Source of the DNA: Candidatus Shapirobacteria bacterium
Lineage (GTDB): Bacteria; Patescibacteriota; Microgenomatia; UBA12405
DNA: 45,725 bases
Direction: 5' to 3'
NCBI GenBank assembly: GCA_023245435.1
Contig: JAHFKH010000002.1
Coordinates: forward strand, 1-45,725
The translations under genes and the position numbers were made by a program. Positions 7,823-17,056 of this stretch are shown here, one piece after another (the stretch's first letter is position 1; the number at the start of each line of letters is the position of its first letter). The notes beneath the pieces were generated by a model. The model saw only the letters and a list, made by a program, of their open reading frames with translations, did no database searches and was not told where the DNA came from.

Positions 7823-9295
7823 TTAAAAAGTGTCTTTGATGGTTTTAGACATGGTAGTAAAGACGAGTTTGAGACGATCAAAAAAACTTCGATTGTCTTT
7901 TTCCTCTTCAATAGCGGCCAATTTTGCCTTTTTGTCCACTTTAATCTCTTGAGTCCGTAAAACCACTTGTAAACTATGAGGAGCAGTATTTTTACTGGAA
8001 GTAAAAGAGACCTTTTTGGCACTGGTATCAATATCCAAAATCCCCAAGTCTTTATCAAATCGATTCCACTCATCTTTGACGACACTGGAAATTATCTGTT
8101 TATTTTTCTTGAGATCATCAGTTTTATTAAGGGCATTGTTCATGTCGCTCATCAAAGTGGATGCTCCATTTAAGCTGAGTTTTACCCCATCATTAAGTTT
8201 ATCGCCGTTACCATTATCAAAAAGACCAGTAATTCCGCCAAGGGTACCACTAAGATTATCCAAAAGGTTAGAAGTTTCTGATAGACCGCTATCGATTCCC
8301 ATGGCACTAGCGGTGGCCGAATAGGGAGACACACTAATAATGTAATTAAAACTATTCAATCTGGATTGCAAAGTATTTAAAGAATCTTTAGTTTGGTTAA
8401 GATTATTAATAGTGTCATTACCGGTATCGCCAACACTTTGACGGACTTCATTTAATTTATTAAGGCCGTCAGTAGTAGTTTGTAGACCACTTTGCATTCC
8501 GGTCATAATGTCGAAAACATCATCTAAAGTCGAATCAATGGCCTTGCTGGCACTAACTAGACTATTCTTATGTGCTTTAATCTGTTTAATACTGTCTAAT
8601 TGTCCTAAAGTTGCTGGCGTCATCGCCGCAATTACACCACTGCTTTCAAAACTGTCAGTTCCAATTTCAAAATGAAAAGTTTCACTTTGTTTTGGTAAAG
8701 CCACAAAAAACGCCGCCTGATATGAACCAATTGATTGCTGCTGAGATCCGGGAGCGCTGAAACTATAGTTTTTGTTACTGTCAGACATCATTCCCACCAT
8801 CAAAATAAAATTATTTTTATAATAACTATTCACCTTACTATTAGGAGTAACAGTCACATCAATTGCCATCAAACCAGAAGCCCCCGCTAATTTTTCCGCT
8901 TTGACTGGAACTCCGTTAAGTTTGTAGTTCACATCAATATTCCAAGGAATTTCTAAGTTATTATCTTGAGGGGTGACTTCGTAGTAAAAACGTTTAGGCG
9001 CAGTTTTTTCGTCCAAATTCCAAACCAAGTGATCACTATTTATTTCTGGTTTATCCAAGGTGCTCATATTAGTTACCTGTGAATATTGACCATAGTCGGT
9101 AATTTGAGTGTTGCTGTTTAAATCAACCCCTTTAACCACACTAACTTTTTTGACTTGGCCATAATAATCTAAGGTAAAATAAGCCGTTTCATCGGTAGTC
9201 GGCACTGGTACTGCCGCTAGGACCGGAAAACGACTAATCCCTGTTATTAGGCATAAACCAATAAAACTTATTAAAATTTGAGTTATCTTTTTCAT
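7823..9295 (-). CDS. Secreted coiled-coil protein, partner of the MMPL transporter
   Basis: A 490-aa protein with a signal peptide (residues 1-28, MKK then a hydrophobic core, cut near VLAAVP). It has a beta-rich N-terminal domain of about 200 residues and then a long helical region (about 235-400) with heptad-like Leu/Asn/Asp repeats (LNKLNEVRQS, LNQTKDSLNTLQSRL). The C-terminus is amphipathic. The start lies only 2 nt after the MMPL stop, so they are cotranslated. I know comparable secreted proteins beside MMPL transporters in Firmicutes, but no family name is certain. A role as an extracytoplasmic adaptor for the pump is inferred from context. Confidence 0.75.
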   Translation of the reverse strand: MKKITQILISFIGLCLITGISRFPVLAAVPVPTTDETAYFTLDYYGQVKKVSVVKGVDLNSNTQITDYGQYSQVTNMSTLDKPEINSDHLVWNLDEKTAPKRFYYEVTPQDNNLEIPWNIDVNYKLNGVPVKAEKLAGASGLMAIDVTVTPNSKVNSYYKNNFILMVGMMSDSNKNYSFSAPGSQQQSIGSYQAAFFVALPKQSETFHFEIGTDSFESSGVIAAMTPATLGQLDSIKQIKAHKNSLVSASKAIDSTLDDVFDIMTGMQSGLQTTTDGLNKLNEVRQSVGDTGNDTINNLNQTKDSLNTLQSRLNSFNYIISVSPYSATASAMGIDSGLSETSNLLDNLSGTLGGITGLFDNGNGDKLNDGVKLSLNGASTLMSDMNNALNKTDDLKKNKQIISSVVKDEWNRFDKDLGILDIDTSAKKVSFTSSKNTAPHSLQVVLRTQEIKVDKKAKLAAIEEEKDNRSFFDRLKLVFTTMSKTIKDTF

Positions 9296-9297
9296 AT

Positions 9298-11430
9298 TTA
9301 TTTTTTAATTTTTTTAAACAGATTTTTAATAAAAATGGTTATTTTAGCAATTAAGTTTTTTTCTTTAATCCGTAAAGAATCACAAATAACCAGTAAAAAT
9401 GGTAAAAGACAAATTACTAAAAACATACTAATCAAAGCCCCTCGACCAATTAATCTCCCCATATCGCCAATTGCCGCGATCGAAACTACCAAATAAAGAC
9501 CGTAACCAACCATAGTTAATACCGTCCCCGAGGTCATAATTGATACCAAACTACTCTTGATGGCACTAATCGCTGACAGTATTGGTGCTTTGCCATCTTT
9601 TCTTTCCAGTAAATAATAGTTAGTCAATAGAATGGCATAATCCACTGTCGCCCCCAATTGAATGCTACTGACCATTAAGTACCCTAAAAAAACCATAGTG
9701 TTGCCATAAAGAAAAGGCAAAGCCATATTAATATAAATAGCGGCTTTGATCGGAATTAATACCACTAAGGTTAATATTAAGGATTGAAAAGAAAATAAAA
9801 TTACTAAAGCTACCCCTAAAAGGGAAATTTTGTCTACTGTACCATAATCAGAAAGAATCACCTCTTTCATATCTTTGGTGGCTGGGGTTGTTCCTAATAA
9901 ATAAGTATCTTGGAAGTAGTATTTCTTGATAATATTTTTAATTTCTTCAATCCGGTCAAAAGCAAAATTACTTTCTGGTTCAAAACTTAAATCGACAATT
10001 AAACGGGAATATTTAGCACTGTGCAGTTGACTGGTCAAGCTTTCCGGTAAAATACTTTCAGGTATGCCCGTCGGTAAGGTTTTGGCCAAAGAAGTAACTG
10101 ATTTAACAAAATCTAATTTATCTAGTTCATCTGATAACTGCTTTTCTTTGACTTGGTTTTCGTTGGGAATCATTATTAGTAAAGAATTACTTTCCCCAAA
10201 GACGGCCTTAATTGCTTGTTGATCTTCGTAGACCACAGTTCCCTTACCTCCACCAATAGCGGTAGTGCCAAATTTAAAATTATTCATTCCTTGGGAAAAA
10301 TAGGCTGGAATTACCAAGATAAATACCATTATTGCAATTACTTTTCTCGCCCCAAAAATTTTGTTTATTAATTTATCAAGGTTGGGTACAAACGGTTTAT
10401 GCTTGGTTTTTTCGATTAATTTATCCCAACGGATAATCAGAGCTGGCATCAATAAAATAACCGACAGTAAACTCCAAAACATTCCTTTGGCTAATACCAA
10501 CCCCATGTCTTTACCAATAGAAAATTTCATTAGAGCTAAAGCCAAAAAACCGATGGTGGCCGTGGCGGCAGCAGACAGAATTGACGGCAGGATTTTATTA
10601 AGAACATTAGACAGGGTTTTTTCCATACCTAAGCCTTTGGTTTTTTCATTAGAAAAAGCATGCAGAAGAAAAACAGAATAATCCATGGCTACCGCCAATT
10701 GTAAAATGGAAGCCACACTTACCGATAAAAAAGAGATTTCCCCAAAAATAAGATTACTGCCCATGTTTAAAATAATGGCTATCCCCATAGTCAACATAAA
10801 CATCACTGGCTCAAACCAAGAGTTAGTAGTCAAAATAAGCACCACAAAAATCAACACAATTGTTCCAGTCATGATTTTAGGGATCTCGGCATTTAAAGCA
10901 TCACCTAAATTTTTGTTGTCGACAGCCGGGCCGGTAAAATGGCCTTTATTACCAATTATTTTTTTGATGTTATTAATGGCCTGATAAGTCTTGGGGTCAG
11001 AATCTCCTTTATCGAAAGTTACATTCAGCAGGGCATGATCGTCTTTATAGTAATCATCCAAATTTTGCATTTCCAGATAATCACTGCCAACATTAATTTG
11101 TCCTGTACTACCAGCCCAAATAACTGAATCTACTCCGTCAATTCTTTCAATTTGGTCTACATAATTTTTGGTTTCGTAGATGGTAATATTATCGATCATG
11201 ACCCTGGCTGATCCCGGATAGCTAAACTCTTTTTCCATTATTTTTATTCCCTGTTTAGTGGGAGTCCATGCCGGTAGATATTTAGTCAAATCGTAGTTAG
11301 TCCCTACAAATAAGCTACAAATAGCGGCAATAACCGTCATCGACAAAAATACTTTTTCAATTAGTTTCTGCTTATGGACGATAAAGCCCGCCACTATTTC
11401 TCCAAATTTTTTCTTAGGGACTTTACTCAT
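9298..11430 (-). CDS. MMPL-family RND transporter
   Basis: About 710 aa with the duplicated RND layout: a TM segment, a large extracytoplasmic loop and a TM bundle, repeated. The TM bundle segments with QLAVAMDYSVFLLHAF (first half) and QLGATVDYAILLTNYY (second half) carry the paired Asp expected in TM4/TM10 of MMPL proteins, which drive proton-coupled export of lipids or hydrophobic compounds. I chose the ATG at 11430 (MSKVPKKKFGEIV), not the one at 11502, because the extra 24 residues look non-coding and would swallow the divergent promoter region. The gene faces a TetR regulator 103 bp away and is followed directly by its secreted partner. Confidence 0.9.
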   Translation of the reverse strand: MSKVPKKKFGEIVAGFIVHKQKLIEKVFLSMTVIAAICSLFVGTNYDLTKYLPAWTPTKQGIKIMEKEFSYPGSARVMIDNITIYETKNYVDQIERIDGVDSVIWAGSTGQINVGSDYLEMQNLDDYYKDDHALLNVTFDKGDSDPKTYQAINNIKKIIGNKGHFTGPAVDNKNLGDALNAEIPKIMTGTIVLIFVVLILTTNSWFEPVMFMLTMGIAIILNMGSNLIFGEISFLSVSVASILQLAVAMDYSVFLLHAFSNEKTKGLGMEKTLSNVLNKILPSILSAAATATIGFLALALMKFSIGKDMGLVLAKGMFWSLLSVILLMPALIIRWDKLIEKTKHKPFVPNLDKLINKIFGARKVIAIMVFILVIPAYFSQGMNNFKFGTTAIGGGKGTVVYEDQQAIKAVFGESNSLLIMIPNENQVKEKQLSDELDKLDFVKSVTSLAKTLPTGIPESILPESLTSQLHSAKYSRLIVDLSFEPESNFAFDRIEEIKNIIKKYYFQDTYLLGTTPATKDMKEVILSDYGTVDKISLLGVALVILFSFQSLILTLVVLIPIKAAIYINMALPFLYGNTMVFLGYLMVSSIQLGATVDYAILLTNYYLLERKDGKAPILSAISAIKSSLVSIMTSGTVLTMVGYGLYLVVSIAAIGDMGRLIGRGALISMFLVICLLPFLLVICDSLRIKEKNLIAKITIFIKNLFKKIKK

Positions 11431-11459
11431 ATGTTGATTTTTATACCAATGGGGGTTAT

Positions 11460-11501
11460 GATACAGTTGTATCCGGTAATAGACAATGGCTAATTCAGCC
11501 A
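11460..11501. promoter_or_regulatory. Candidate TetR operators in the MMPL/TetR divergent region
   Basis: Two inverted repeats lie between the divergent starts. One is GATAC-AGTT-GTATC at 11460-11473, the other TGGCT-AATTC-AGCCA at 11487-11501. Both lie upstream of the MMPL gene, whose probable -10 is TATAAA on the minus strand 10 nt before its ATG. Either or both could be bound by the TetR protein at 11534-12121. They do not resemble each other, so only one may be its true site. Confidence 0.5.
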
Positions 11502-11533
11502 AAATTGTGTTTTATTACTCAATTAAACCAATA

Positions 11534-12121
11534 ATGACCAAAAACGCTAAAAAAGACCGAAGAATCGGCAGAACCAAAAAAATGATCAAAGCGGCGCTTC
11601 TCGACCTGCTACAAGGACAAAAAATTAATCAAATTTCGATTACCGAGCTTTGTGACCAGGCTGATATTAACCGAAAAACTTTCTATAACCACTATTCGGA
11701 TATCAGAGGTGTTATTGACGAAATTGAGGATGATTATATTAGTAAATATCTCTCTTACCTTGATAAGGAAAATATCCTCTATGATTTAGCTGATCCTTAT
11801 CCCTTTATTCGTCGTCTAACCGATGAAATTGAACAAAATGCCAATATTTACCTTATGGTCACTAAAACAGATGAGAGTCTTTATTTAAAAGAGAAAATCA
11901 AAAATCAGTTATCAAAACATTTAAATATAATTTCTCAACAAAAACCCCAAATTGACCGCGAGTTTTTTCTTTTTTATATTGATTTCATTACTGCTGGTAT
12001 TGCCGCTGTTTATGAACAATGGCTTGTCTCCAACAAACAAATGAATAAAGAAAAGCTCTCTAAATTAATTTGTGAAGTAGTTAGCAATGGCAGTAAAATT
12101 GTCATTCAAAGCTTAACTTAA
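11534..12121 (+). CDS. TetR-family transcriptional regulator
   Basis: About 195 aa with an N-terminal TetR HTH (ISITELCDQADINRKTFYNHYSDIRGVIDEIE), where the Tyr-x-His-Tyr/Phe block after the recognition helix is typical. The ligand domain is all-helical. The Met at 11534 (MTKNAKKDRRIGRTKKMI) is preferred over the one at 11486, which lies inside the putative operator region. It is divergent from the MMPL transporter, the common arrangement for a local repressor. It is followed after 36 nt by two uncharacterised genes on the same strand, which would share its control. Confidence 0.9.
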   Translation: MTKNAKKDRRIGRTKKMIKAALLDLLQGQKINQISITELCDQADINRKTFYNHYSDIRGVIDEIEDDYISKYLSYLDKENILYDLADPYPFIRRLTDEIEQNANIYLMVTKTDESLYLKEKIKNQLSKHLNIISQQKPQIDREFFLFYIDFITAGIAAVYEQWLVSNKQMNKEKLSKLICEVVSNGSKIVIQSLT

Positions 12122-12157
12122 AATAGTAATCTAACCAAAAGATTCTAAAATAATCAA

Positions 12158-12796
12158 ATGATTATCAACAAAAAACTGACCAATCAACTTAAAAAAATTC
12201 AGAAAAAATTAAAAGTTCCCCACCTCTCACTTGATGTTCTAGAGGATTTAAATACTGAAACTAAAAAGATTTTTGATGAATCAATAAAATATTTAATGGT
12301 GAAACGCGATCTTTTAAAAAAGGTCGATGTTCGGCGTGATTATTTAAAACTTTGGAAACATAAAGAGAAACAAATTACTTTGCCGATTAATTGGCGATAT
12401 CTCTTAAGTGCTCCTTTTATTTATAGCATGATTATTCCGGCTTTAATTTGGCATCTTGGTTTGGAAATTTATCATCAAATCTGTTTTAGACTCTACAGTA
12501 TTCCTCTGGTTAAAGCCAAAGAATATTTTATTTATGATCGGCAGCTGCTTTCTTTTTTGAATCCCTGGGAAAAAATCAATTGCTATTACTGTTCTTACGT
12601 TAATAATTTGATCCGTTACAGTTCTGAAATCGGTGCTCGGACAGAACGTTATTGGTGTCCGATTAAGTATGCCCGACGAATAGGCAAAACCCATTCTCAA
12701 TATGCTAAATTTGTCGATATTAAGGGCCAAAAACAGTTTCGGGAAGAATGGAACAAACTCCGCGACTTTTCTGATATTAGTCTTAAAAATAACTAA
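12158..12796 (+). CDS. Uncharacterised protein with two Cys motifs
   Basis: A 212-aa protein with a basic, helical N-terminal half, one hydrophobic stretch (about residues 87-105, YLLSAPFIYSMIIPALIWHLG) and a Cys-containing C-terminal part (NCYYCSYVN, then ERYWCPIKYARR). The CxxC plus a third Cys suggests a metal or redox site on the cytoplasmic face of a monotopic membrane protein. I recall similar sequences in many bacteria as a conserved hypothetical family, but no function. It ends 2 nt before the next gene, with which it surely forms a unit, downstream of tetR. Confidence 0.75.
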   Translation: MIINKKLTNQLKKIQKKLKVPHLSLDVLEDLNTETKKIFDESIKYLMVKRDLLKKVDVRRDYLKLWKHKEKQITLPINWRYLLSAPFIYSMIIPALIWHLGLEIYHQICFRLYSIPLVKAKEYFIYDRQLLSFLNPWEKINCYYCSYVNNLIRYSSEIGARTERYWCPIKYARRIGKTHSQYAKFVDIKGQKQFREEWNKLRDFSDISLKNN

Positions 12797-12798
12797 TC

Positions 12799-13929
12799 AT
12801 GGCAGATATGGAATTTAAACTTACCAAAAATAGAACCATTGGCAATTCAACTATCTGGTTACCGATGGCTACCATATTTTTGGTGGTATTTATGGCAGTA
12901 ATTACTATTTGGTTTCTCAAAGGAGGCTCTTTTCGACTTTATGCCAGTTTATTCTTCGGACTATATTCCATTGTTGGCCAAGTTTGGATAGCTGTATTAT
13001 TGCTAGGGCTTACTCAAACTATAGTTTTTATGCCCCTTCATCTCTTATCCGAACGCTTTTCCAACAGAATCGAAGATTTTGAAGATGAGCTTGAAAAAAC
13101 TAAAGAAGACCAACAATATATTTTATTCAAAGAAAAAGTCAAAAAAGGTGATTGGTCAATAATATTTTATATTCTCAATTTTGTTATTAATGCCATTGCT
13201 TTTTTATCAGCTGGAAGAATATTTTTAATCGATTTTTACAACCAGAAATTAAATCCGCATTACTTATACCACTTTATTCCATACCCTAACTATCCTTTGA
13301 AAGGCACACTTTTTAAATTGCCAATGTTCAAGGTAACCGGAACGATGGCCTGGGAATGGAAAAATATTATGTTGTTTTGGCTGTCTTTTATAGTCGTTGC
13401 CTTAGTGTTGCGATTATTATGGCGTTTTGTTAAACCAATTTTGAGTGGAAATAAAAAAATATTATCTCTAAGAATTAACCGAAATAAATTTTTAGCCTGG
13501 ATTGGAGGAGGAACCGGAGTCTTGTTAGTAGCATCGACTTTCATTTTGAGACATATTCCCACCGGTTTAGCCCCTCTAATGTTGGCAGCCGATTTAACTA
13601 GGCAAAACACCACCATGAATACTGTTACTGCCATTGGCACCTTCATTATTACTTTTCATTTTGGTTATCAACATAATAAAAAAGAAAGAAAGGAAGCAGA
13701 ACTAGCCAAAGTTCCAGAAGAAATAATTGAAAAAGTTAGTCAGCAGCATTTAAAAAACACTTTAAGAAATGCCGTGATTTTGGCCCTAGGAGCCTTCTTC
13801 TTAACTAATCAGATTCCCTGTGCCTTTGAATTATCTGTGGCTACATTTGAATTATTGGCGATGATAACTCCCTATTTTGAAAAAAGTATTATCCGAAAAA
13901 CGGTAACTTTAAATAGCGGGACCGAATAA
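12799..13929 (+). CDS. Polytopic membrane protein, uncharacterised
   Basis: A 376-aa protein with about seven hydrophobic segments: two near the N-terminus (residues 20-75), one at about 117-140 after a charged loop (EDFEDELEKTKEDQ), and four in the C-terminal half. I recognise no transporter signature or catalytic motif. It is directly coupled (2-nt gap) to the Cys-motif protein upstream. Together with TetR they form a three-gene unit opposite the MMPL pair, so a shared role in envelope or lipid homeostasis is a contextual guess. The next gene starts 76 nt downstream, behind an AT-rich promoter-like stretch. Confidence 0.75.
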   Translation: MADMEFKLTKNRTIGNSTIWLPMATIFLVVFMAVITIWFLKGGSFRLYASLFFGLYSIVGQVWIAVLLLGLTQTIVFMPLHLLSERFSNRIEDFEDELEKTKEDQQYILFKEKVKKGDWSIIFYILNFVINAIAFLSAGRIFLIDFYNQKLNPHYLYHFIPYPNYPLKGTLFKLPMFKVTGTMAWEWKNIMLFWLSFIVVALVLRLLWRFVKPILSGNKKILSLRINRNKFLAWIGGGTGVLLVASTFILRHIPTGLAPLMLAADLTRQNTTMNTVTAIGTFIITFHFGYQHNKKERKEAELAKVPEEIIEKVSQQHLKNTLRNAVILALGAFFLTNQIPCAFELSVATFELLAMITPYFEKSIIRKTVTLNSGTE

Positions 13930-14005
13930 TATGGTATAAAATTGTATATCCTAGAAAAAGTGACCGTTAACATTGCTATTTGAAATTTAATAATTTTATA
14001 TCTAT

Positions 14006-14623
14006 ATGAAATACAACGAACTTGCTTCTCAAGCTTCACTTGCAAAAGCTGTTACTGAACTTCAAAATAAAGGCTATCAAATCTTTGTTGTTAAAAATAG
14101 ATCCGAAGCTCTGGACAAAATTAAAGAGATTATTCCTCAAGGTGCTTCGGTTATGAATGGGGCCTCAGTGACCTTGGAACAAATTGGCTTTGTCGATTAT
14201 TTAAAATCTAATGAACATGGTTGGAACAATTTACATGCCGCCATTGTTGCTGAAACTGATCCTCAAAAACAGACCAAACTTCGTCAGCAGGCCATTCACG
14301 CCGACTACTATTTAGGCAGTGTTCACGCTTTAATTGAAAATGGTGAATTTCTTATTGCCAGCAATACCGGCAGCCAACTACCCCACATTGTCTTTACCTC
14401 TCCTAATTTAGTTTTTGTGGTCAGCACCAAAAAAATTGTCCCCGACTTTAATGAAGCCATGACCCGTATTACCGACTATGTTGTCCCTTTAGAAGACGTC
14501 CATATGCAGGAAAAATATCACGTCAACACCCAATTAAATAAAATTGTTATTTTTAAAAACGAAAATCAGATGATGGGTCGAAAAGTTACTTTTTTGCTGG
14601 TAGAAGAAGATGTCGGCTTCTAA
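14006..14623 (+). CDS. LUD-domain protein (LutC/YkgG-like)
   Basis: A 205-aa single-domain LUD protein of the group named after the lactate-utilisation subunit LutC. Family features include the early helix with KGYQIFVVKNRSEALDKIKEIIPQGASVMNGASVTLEQIG. Later comes the IHADYYLGSVHALIENGEFLIASNTGSQLP region, containing the conserved Asn-Thr-Gly-Ser block. Stand-alone LUD proteins are common and mostly uncharacterised. Without LutA/LutB here, a lactate oxidase complex is unlikely. The 3' end overlaps the CDGSH gene by 14 bp, so they are translationally coupled. A -10-like TTATAT sits just before the ATG, with no Shine-Dalgarno. Confidence 0.87.
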   Translation: MKYNELASQASLAKAVTELQNKGYQIFVVKNRSEALDKIKEIIPQGASVMNGASVTLEQIGFVDYLKSNEHGWNNLHAAIVAETDPQKQTKLRQQAIHADYYLGSVHALIENGEFLIASNTGSQLPHIVFTSPNLVFVVSTKKIVPDFNEAMTRITDYVVPLEDVHMQEKYHVNTQLNKIVIFKNENQMMGRKVTFLLVEEDVGF

Positions 14624-15308
14624 TAAAAAAGTCGTCATTGCTAAAAACGGCCCCTATTTAGTCTCGGGGAATTTACCTCTATCTAAAGAAATCTCCACGC
14701 TTGGAGAAGAGGGTCAGCCCGAAACCTGGGTTAAAGGCAAAGAATATCCTAAACAGAAAAATTATGCTTTATGCCGCTGCGGCCACTCTCAAAACAAGCC
14801 CTATTGCGATGGTACTCATACCAAAATAAATTTTGATGGTCGGGAAACCGCGGATAGAAAACCATATCTAAATCAAGCCGATAAATTAACCGGCCCCGAT
14901 CTCGATTTAACCGATGCTCCGGTTTTTTGTTCTGGAGCTAGATTCTGTCATCTTTCTGGTGGTACGTGGAATAATGTTGATAATTCCGATGATCCTCAAG
15001 CTAAAAAGAATGCCATCCAAAGTGCCGATAATTGTCCTTCCGGTAGATTGGTAACTTGGGAAAAAAGTGGCAAAGTTATCGCCCCAAAATTTGATCCTGA
15101 AATTACTTTGACTGAAGATCCACAGGCCGAAGTCAGCGGTCCAATTCGGCTAAAAGGCGGTATTCCCTTGGAGTCTGAAGATGGCCAAAAATATGAAATC
15201 AGGAATCAGGCCACTCTCTGTCGCTGTGGCCATTCTCAAAATAAACCTTTTTGTGATGGTTCCCATATTGACGCTAATTTTAATGATGGTGACGACAGTT
15301 TAAGATAA
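14610..15308 (+). CDS. Double-CDGSH iron-sulfur protein
   Basis: A 232-aa predicted soluble protein with two full CDGSH sites, each binding a [2Fe-2S] cluster through three Cys and one His. One is Cys55, Cys57, Cys66, His70; the other is Cys204, Cys206, Cys215, His219. Between them lies a divergent Cys-containing module (FCSGARFCHLSGGTW with Cys107 and Cys113, then NCPSGRLVTWE with Cys142) that resembles the Fer4_19-type iron-sulfur domain often fused to CDGSH units. The protein probably carries out electron transfer or redox sensing. It sits between the LUD gene (14-bp overlap) and the pterin dehydratase (4-nt gap). Confidence 0.93.
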   Translation: MSASNKKVVIAKNGPYLVSGNLPLSKEISTLGEEGQPETWVKGKEYPKQKNYALCRCGHSQNKPYCDGTHTKINFDGRETADRKPYLNQADKLTGPDLDLTDAPVFCSGARFCHLSGGTWNNVDNSDDPQAKKNAIQSADNCPSGRLVTWEKSGKVIAPKFDPEITLTEDPQAEVSGPIRLKGGIPLESEDGQKYEIRNQATLCRCGHSQNKPFCDGSHIDANFNDGDDSLR

Positions 15309-15312
15309 TTAT

Positions 15313-15636
15313 ATGGAAGACAAAGATTTAACTCCGCTATCTGAAACAGAAATTCTTTCCCGTTTAACTCTCTTGCCGGCTTGGCAATACGAATCTGACA
15401 AAATTGCTAAAACTTTTGAGTTTGCTTCTTTTACCGATGCTATTCAATTTATTAATGGCCTGGTTGGTTTTTGTAATTTTTTAGATCATCATCCTGACAT
15501 CAATATTAGCTATAAAAAGATCACTTTTGAACTAACCCGTTTCAGTGTTGGCGGTAAAGTTACTGCTCGGGATTTTACCGTCGCTGAGAAAATTGAAGAT
15601 GATTTCCAAAATTACTCTCACCGAAAAGTTAACTAA
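15313..15636 (+). CDS. Pterin-4a-carbinolamine dehydratase
   Basis: A 107-aa protein of the PCD/DCoH family. The signature HHPDI (residues 59-63) supplies the catalytic histidines that dehydrate 4a-hydroxytetrahydropterin. A further conserved stretch is GKVTARDFTVAEKI, where the usual His of the second half is replaced by the RDF context. The length is standard. No aromatic amino acid hydroxylase or pterin pathway gene is nearby, so the role in this organism is open. It is the third gene of the LUD-CDGSH unit. Its stop overlaps the 3' end of the convergent GT2 gene by 4 bp. Confidence 0.9.
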   Translation: MEDKDLTPLSETEILSRLTLLPAWQYESDKIAKTFEFASFTDAIQFINGLVGFCNFLDHHPDINISYKKITFELTRFSVGGKVTARDFTVAEKIEDDFQNYSHRKVN

Positions 15637-16427
15637 AAGTTTCTCCACCAACCCTGGGCAACTTTTATATAATTTAGGACATATTTTTCCAAAAATCGTC
15701 TGACATTTTTATTTGCTATCTCTTTAATTTTATTTTTTAGCTCTTTAAGATTAGTAACCTTAGTAATTTGGCCAATAATTCGATAATCTCTTGGCAACAA
15801 ACCTTCCCTTCGACCTATTTCCTGAGCAATTTCTACACCCTCGACTACATATTCTTTAAAAGCATTTACCGAATTACGTTTTTCATATTTGAGAAGATCT
15901 TTTAACTGTTTAAGCGGTATCTTTTTGGTTTCTTTTTCAGTAAAAAGATTGTTTAAGAAAATTTCCACTCCAAATTTAGTTTTGGCCATTTTTCCAAGAT
16001 AAGGAACTAAATCTTTTTTGTAGTACACCCTTTCGCCGGTTAAATCTGAAAGAACATTCTGCATCCACCCGTTTGATGGGTACCCCAAAACAACTTTAAC
16101 CTTACCTTCTAACACAGGCTCTAGAAGGGTCTTTAGATGATTATCGGAGAGATTGGTTAGATCGGCATCAATAAAAGTGACTACCTCACCCTTAGCCTTT
16201 TTTATGCCCTCAACCAAAGCGTAACTTTTGCCTCTGTTTTTCTCAAAATTAATCAATTGAATACTATTTTCAAACTTTTTCAAAATTTCCAAACTATTAT
16301 CAGTCGATCCGTCATTTATGCAAATAACTTCATCAATTAAAGGATTTTTTAATAAAACTTCGATGACGCCAGCCACGGTCTTTTCCTCATTGAAAACCGG
16401 GACTATAGCTGAAACAAATTTTTTCAT
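15633..16427 (-). CDS. GT2 glycosyltransferase (polyprenyl-sugar synthase-like)
   Basis: A 264-aa GT-A fold enzyme. The nucleotide-sugar motifs are VPVFNEEKTVAGVIEVLL at the N-terminus, INDGSTDNS (about 38-46) and the metal-binding FIDADLTNL (about 85-93). It has no C-terminal TM pair, so it is probably peripheral. It resembles the DPM/GtrB-like GT2 branch but is shorter. It is the last gene of the TetR-headed envelope operon, overlapping the methyltransferase start by 4 bp. The acceptor is probably a polyprenyl phosphate or glycolipid, given uppS two genes upstream; this is inference. Confidence 0.88.
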   Translation of the reverse strand: MKKFVSAIVPVFNEEKTVAGVIEVLLKNPLIDEVICINDGSTDNSLEILKKFENSIQLINFEKNRGKSYALVEGIKKAKGEVVTFIDADLTNLSDNHLKTLLEPVLEGKVKVVLGYPSNGWMQNVLSDLTGERVYYKKDLVPYLGKMAKTKFGVEIFLNNLFTEKETKKIPLKQLKDLLKYEKRNSVNAFKEYVVEGVEIAQEIGRREGLLPRDYRIIGQITKVTNLKELKNKIKEIANKNVRRFLEKYVLNYIKVAQGWWRNF

Positions 16428-17056
16428 TTTATATCTTTAAAAAAGACAGTAATAATATCTTCCCCAAAATCTTTGGTTTCCCTTTTAATTGATGGGGGAA
16501 TGACCTCAAAACCACATTCAATTTGATCAAGAAGTTGGTGGCGTGTAGAAAAATATTCAACTTTAAAATCACTAGTACCATCTTTTTCACTCCATTCTGC
16601 CAGACATCTTTTTAAGGAATAAATTAAACCACTCCCAGTTTCCTCTTTTTTCCCGGGTTCACAAATAACAAACACTCTTTTGGTTGCAGAAAAACAGTTT
16701 TTAATAAATCTCTTTCTTTCATCTGGTTTTAGATGGTGAAGGACGTCGCAGACAACAACCACATCTGCTGGATAATAACAATTTGGTTCAAGAACATTAC
16801 CCAGACGAACATTTAAACCCCTTTCCAGAGCATAACTAAGAAATTCCTCATTAGTGTCAAAACCACTATATAGAAATCCTTTAGGTAGAAAATTTGCCAA
16901 TATTGCCGGTCCACAGGCTGGTTCCAAAACTAAGTCGCCCTTCTTGGCAAAACTTGTCATATATTGATAACGTTTAGCAAAATTAGTTCCATGGATCCAG
17001 TTAAGACCCCAAATATATAGCTGGGGATATTTATAAAAAATGCTTTTTTTACTCAT
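16424..17056 (-). CDS. SAM-dependent methyltransferase (class I)
   Basis: A 210-aa Rossmann-fold methyltransferase. Motif I is VLEPACGPAILANFLP (E/DxGxGxG variant, about 43-58), the acidic residue of motif II is in SGFDTNEE, and motif IV is VVVCDVLHHLKPDER. This is the methyltransferase type 11/12 pattern. The substrate is unknown. Its position between uppS and a GT2 gene suggests methylation of a polyprenyl or glycolipid intermediate or of a sugar. It starts immediately after the uppS stop and its stop overlaps the following GT2 start. Confidence 0.87.
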   Translation of the reverse strand: MSKKSIFYKYPQLYIWGLNWIHGTNFAKRYQYMTSFAKKGDLVLEPACGPAILANFLPKGFLYSGFDTNEEFLSYALERGLNVRLGNVLEPNCYYPADVVVVCDVLHHLKPDERKRFIKNCFSATKRVFVICEPGKKEETGSGLIYSLKRCLAEWSEKDGTSDFKVEYFSTRHQLLDQIECGFEVIPPSIKRETKDFGEDIITVFFKDIK

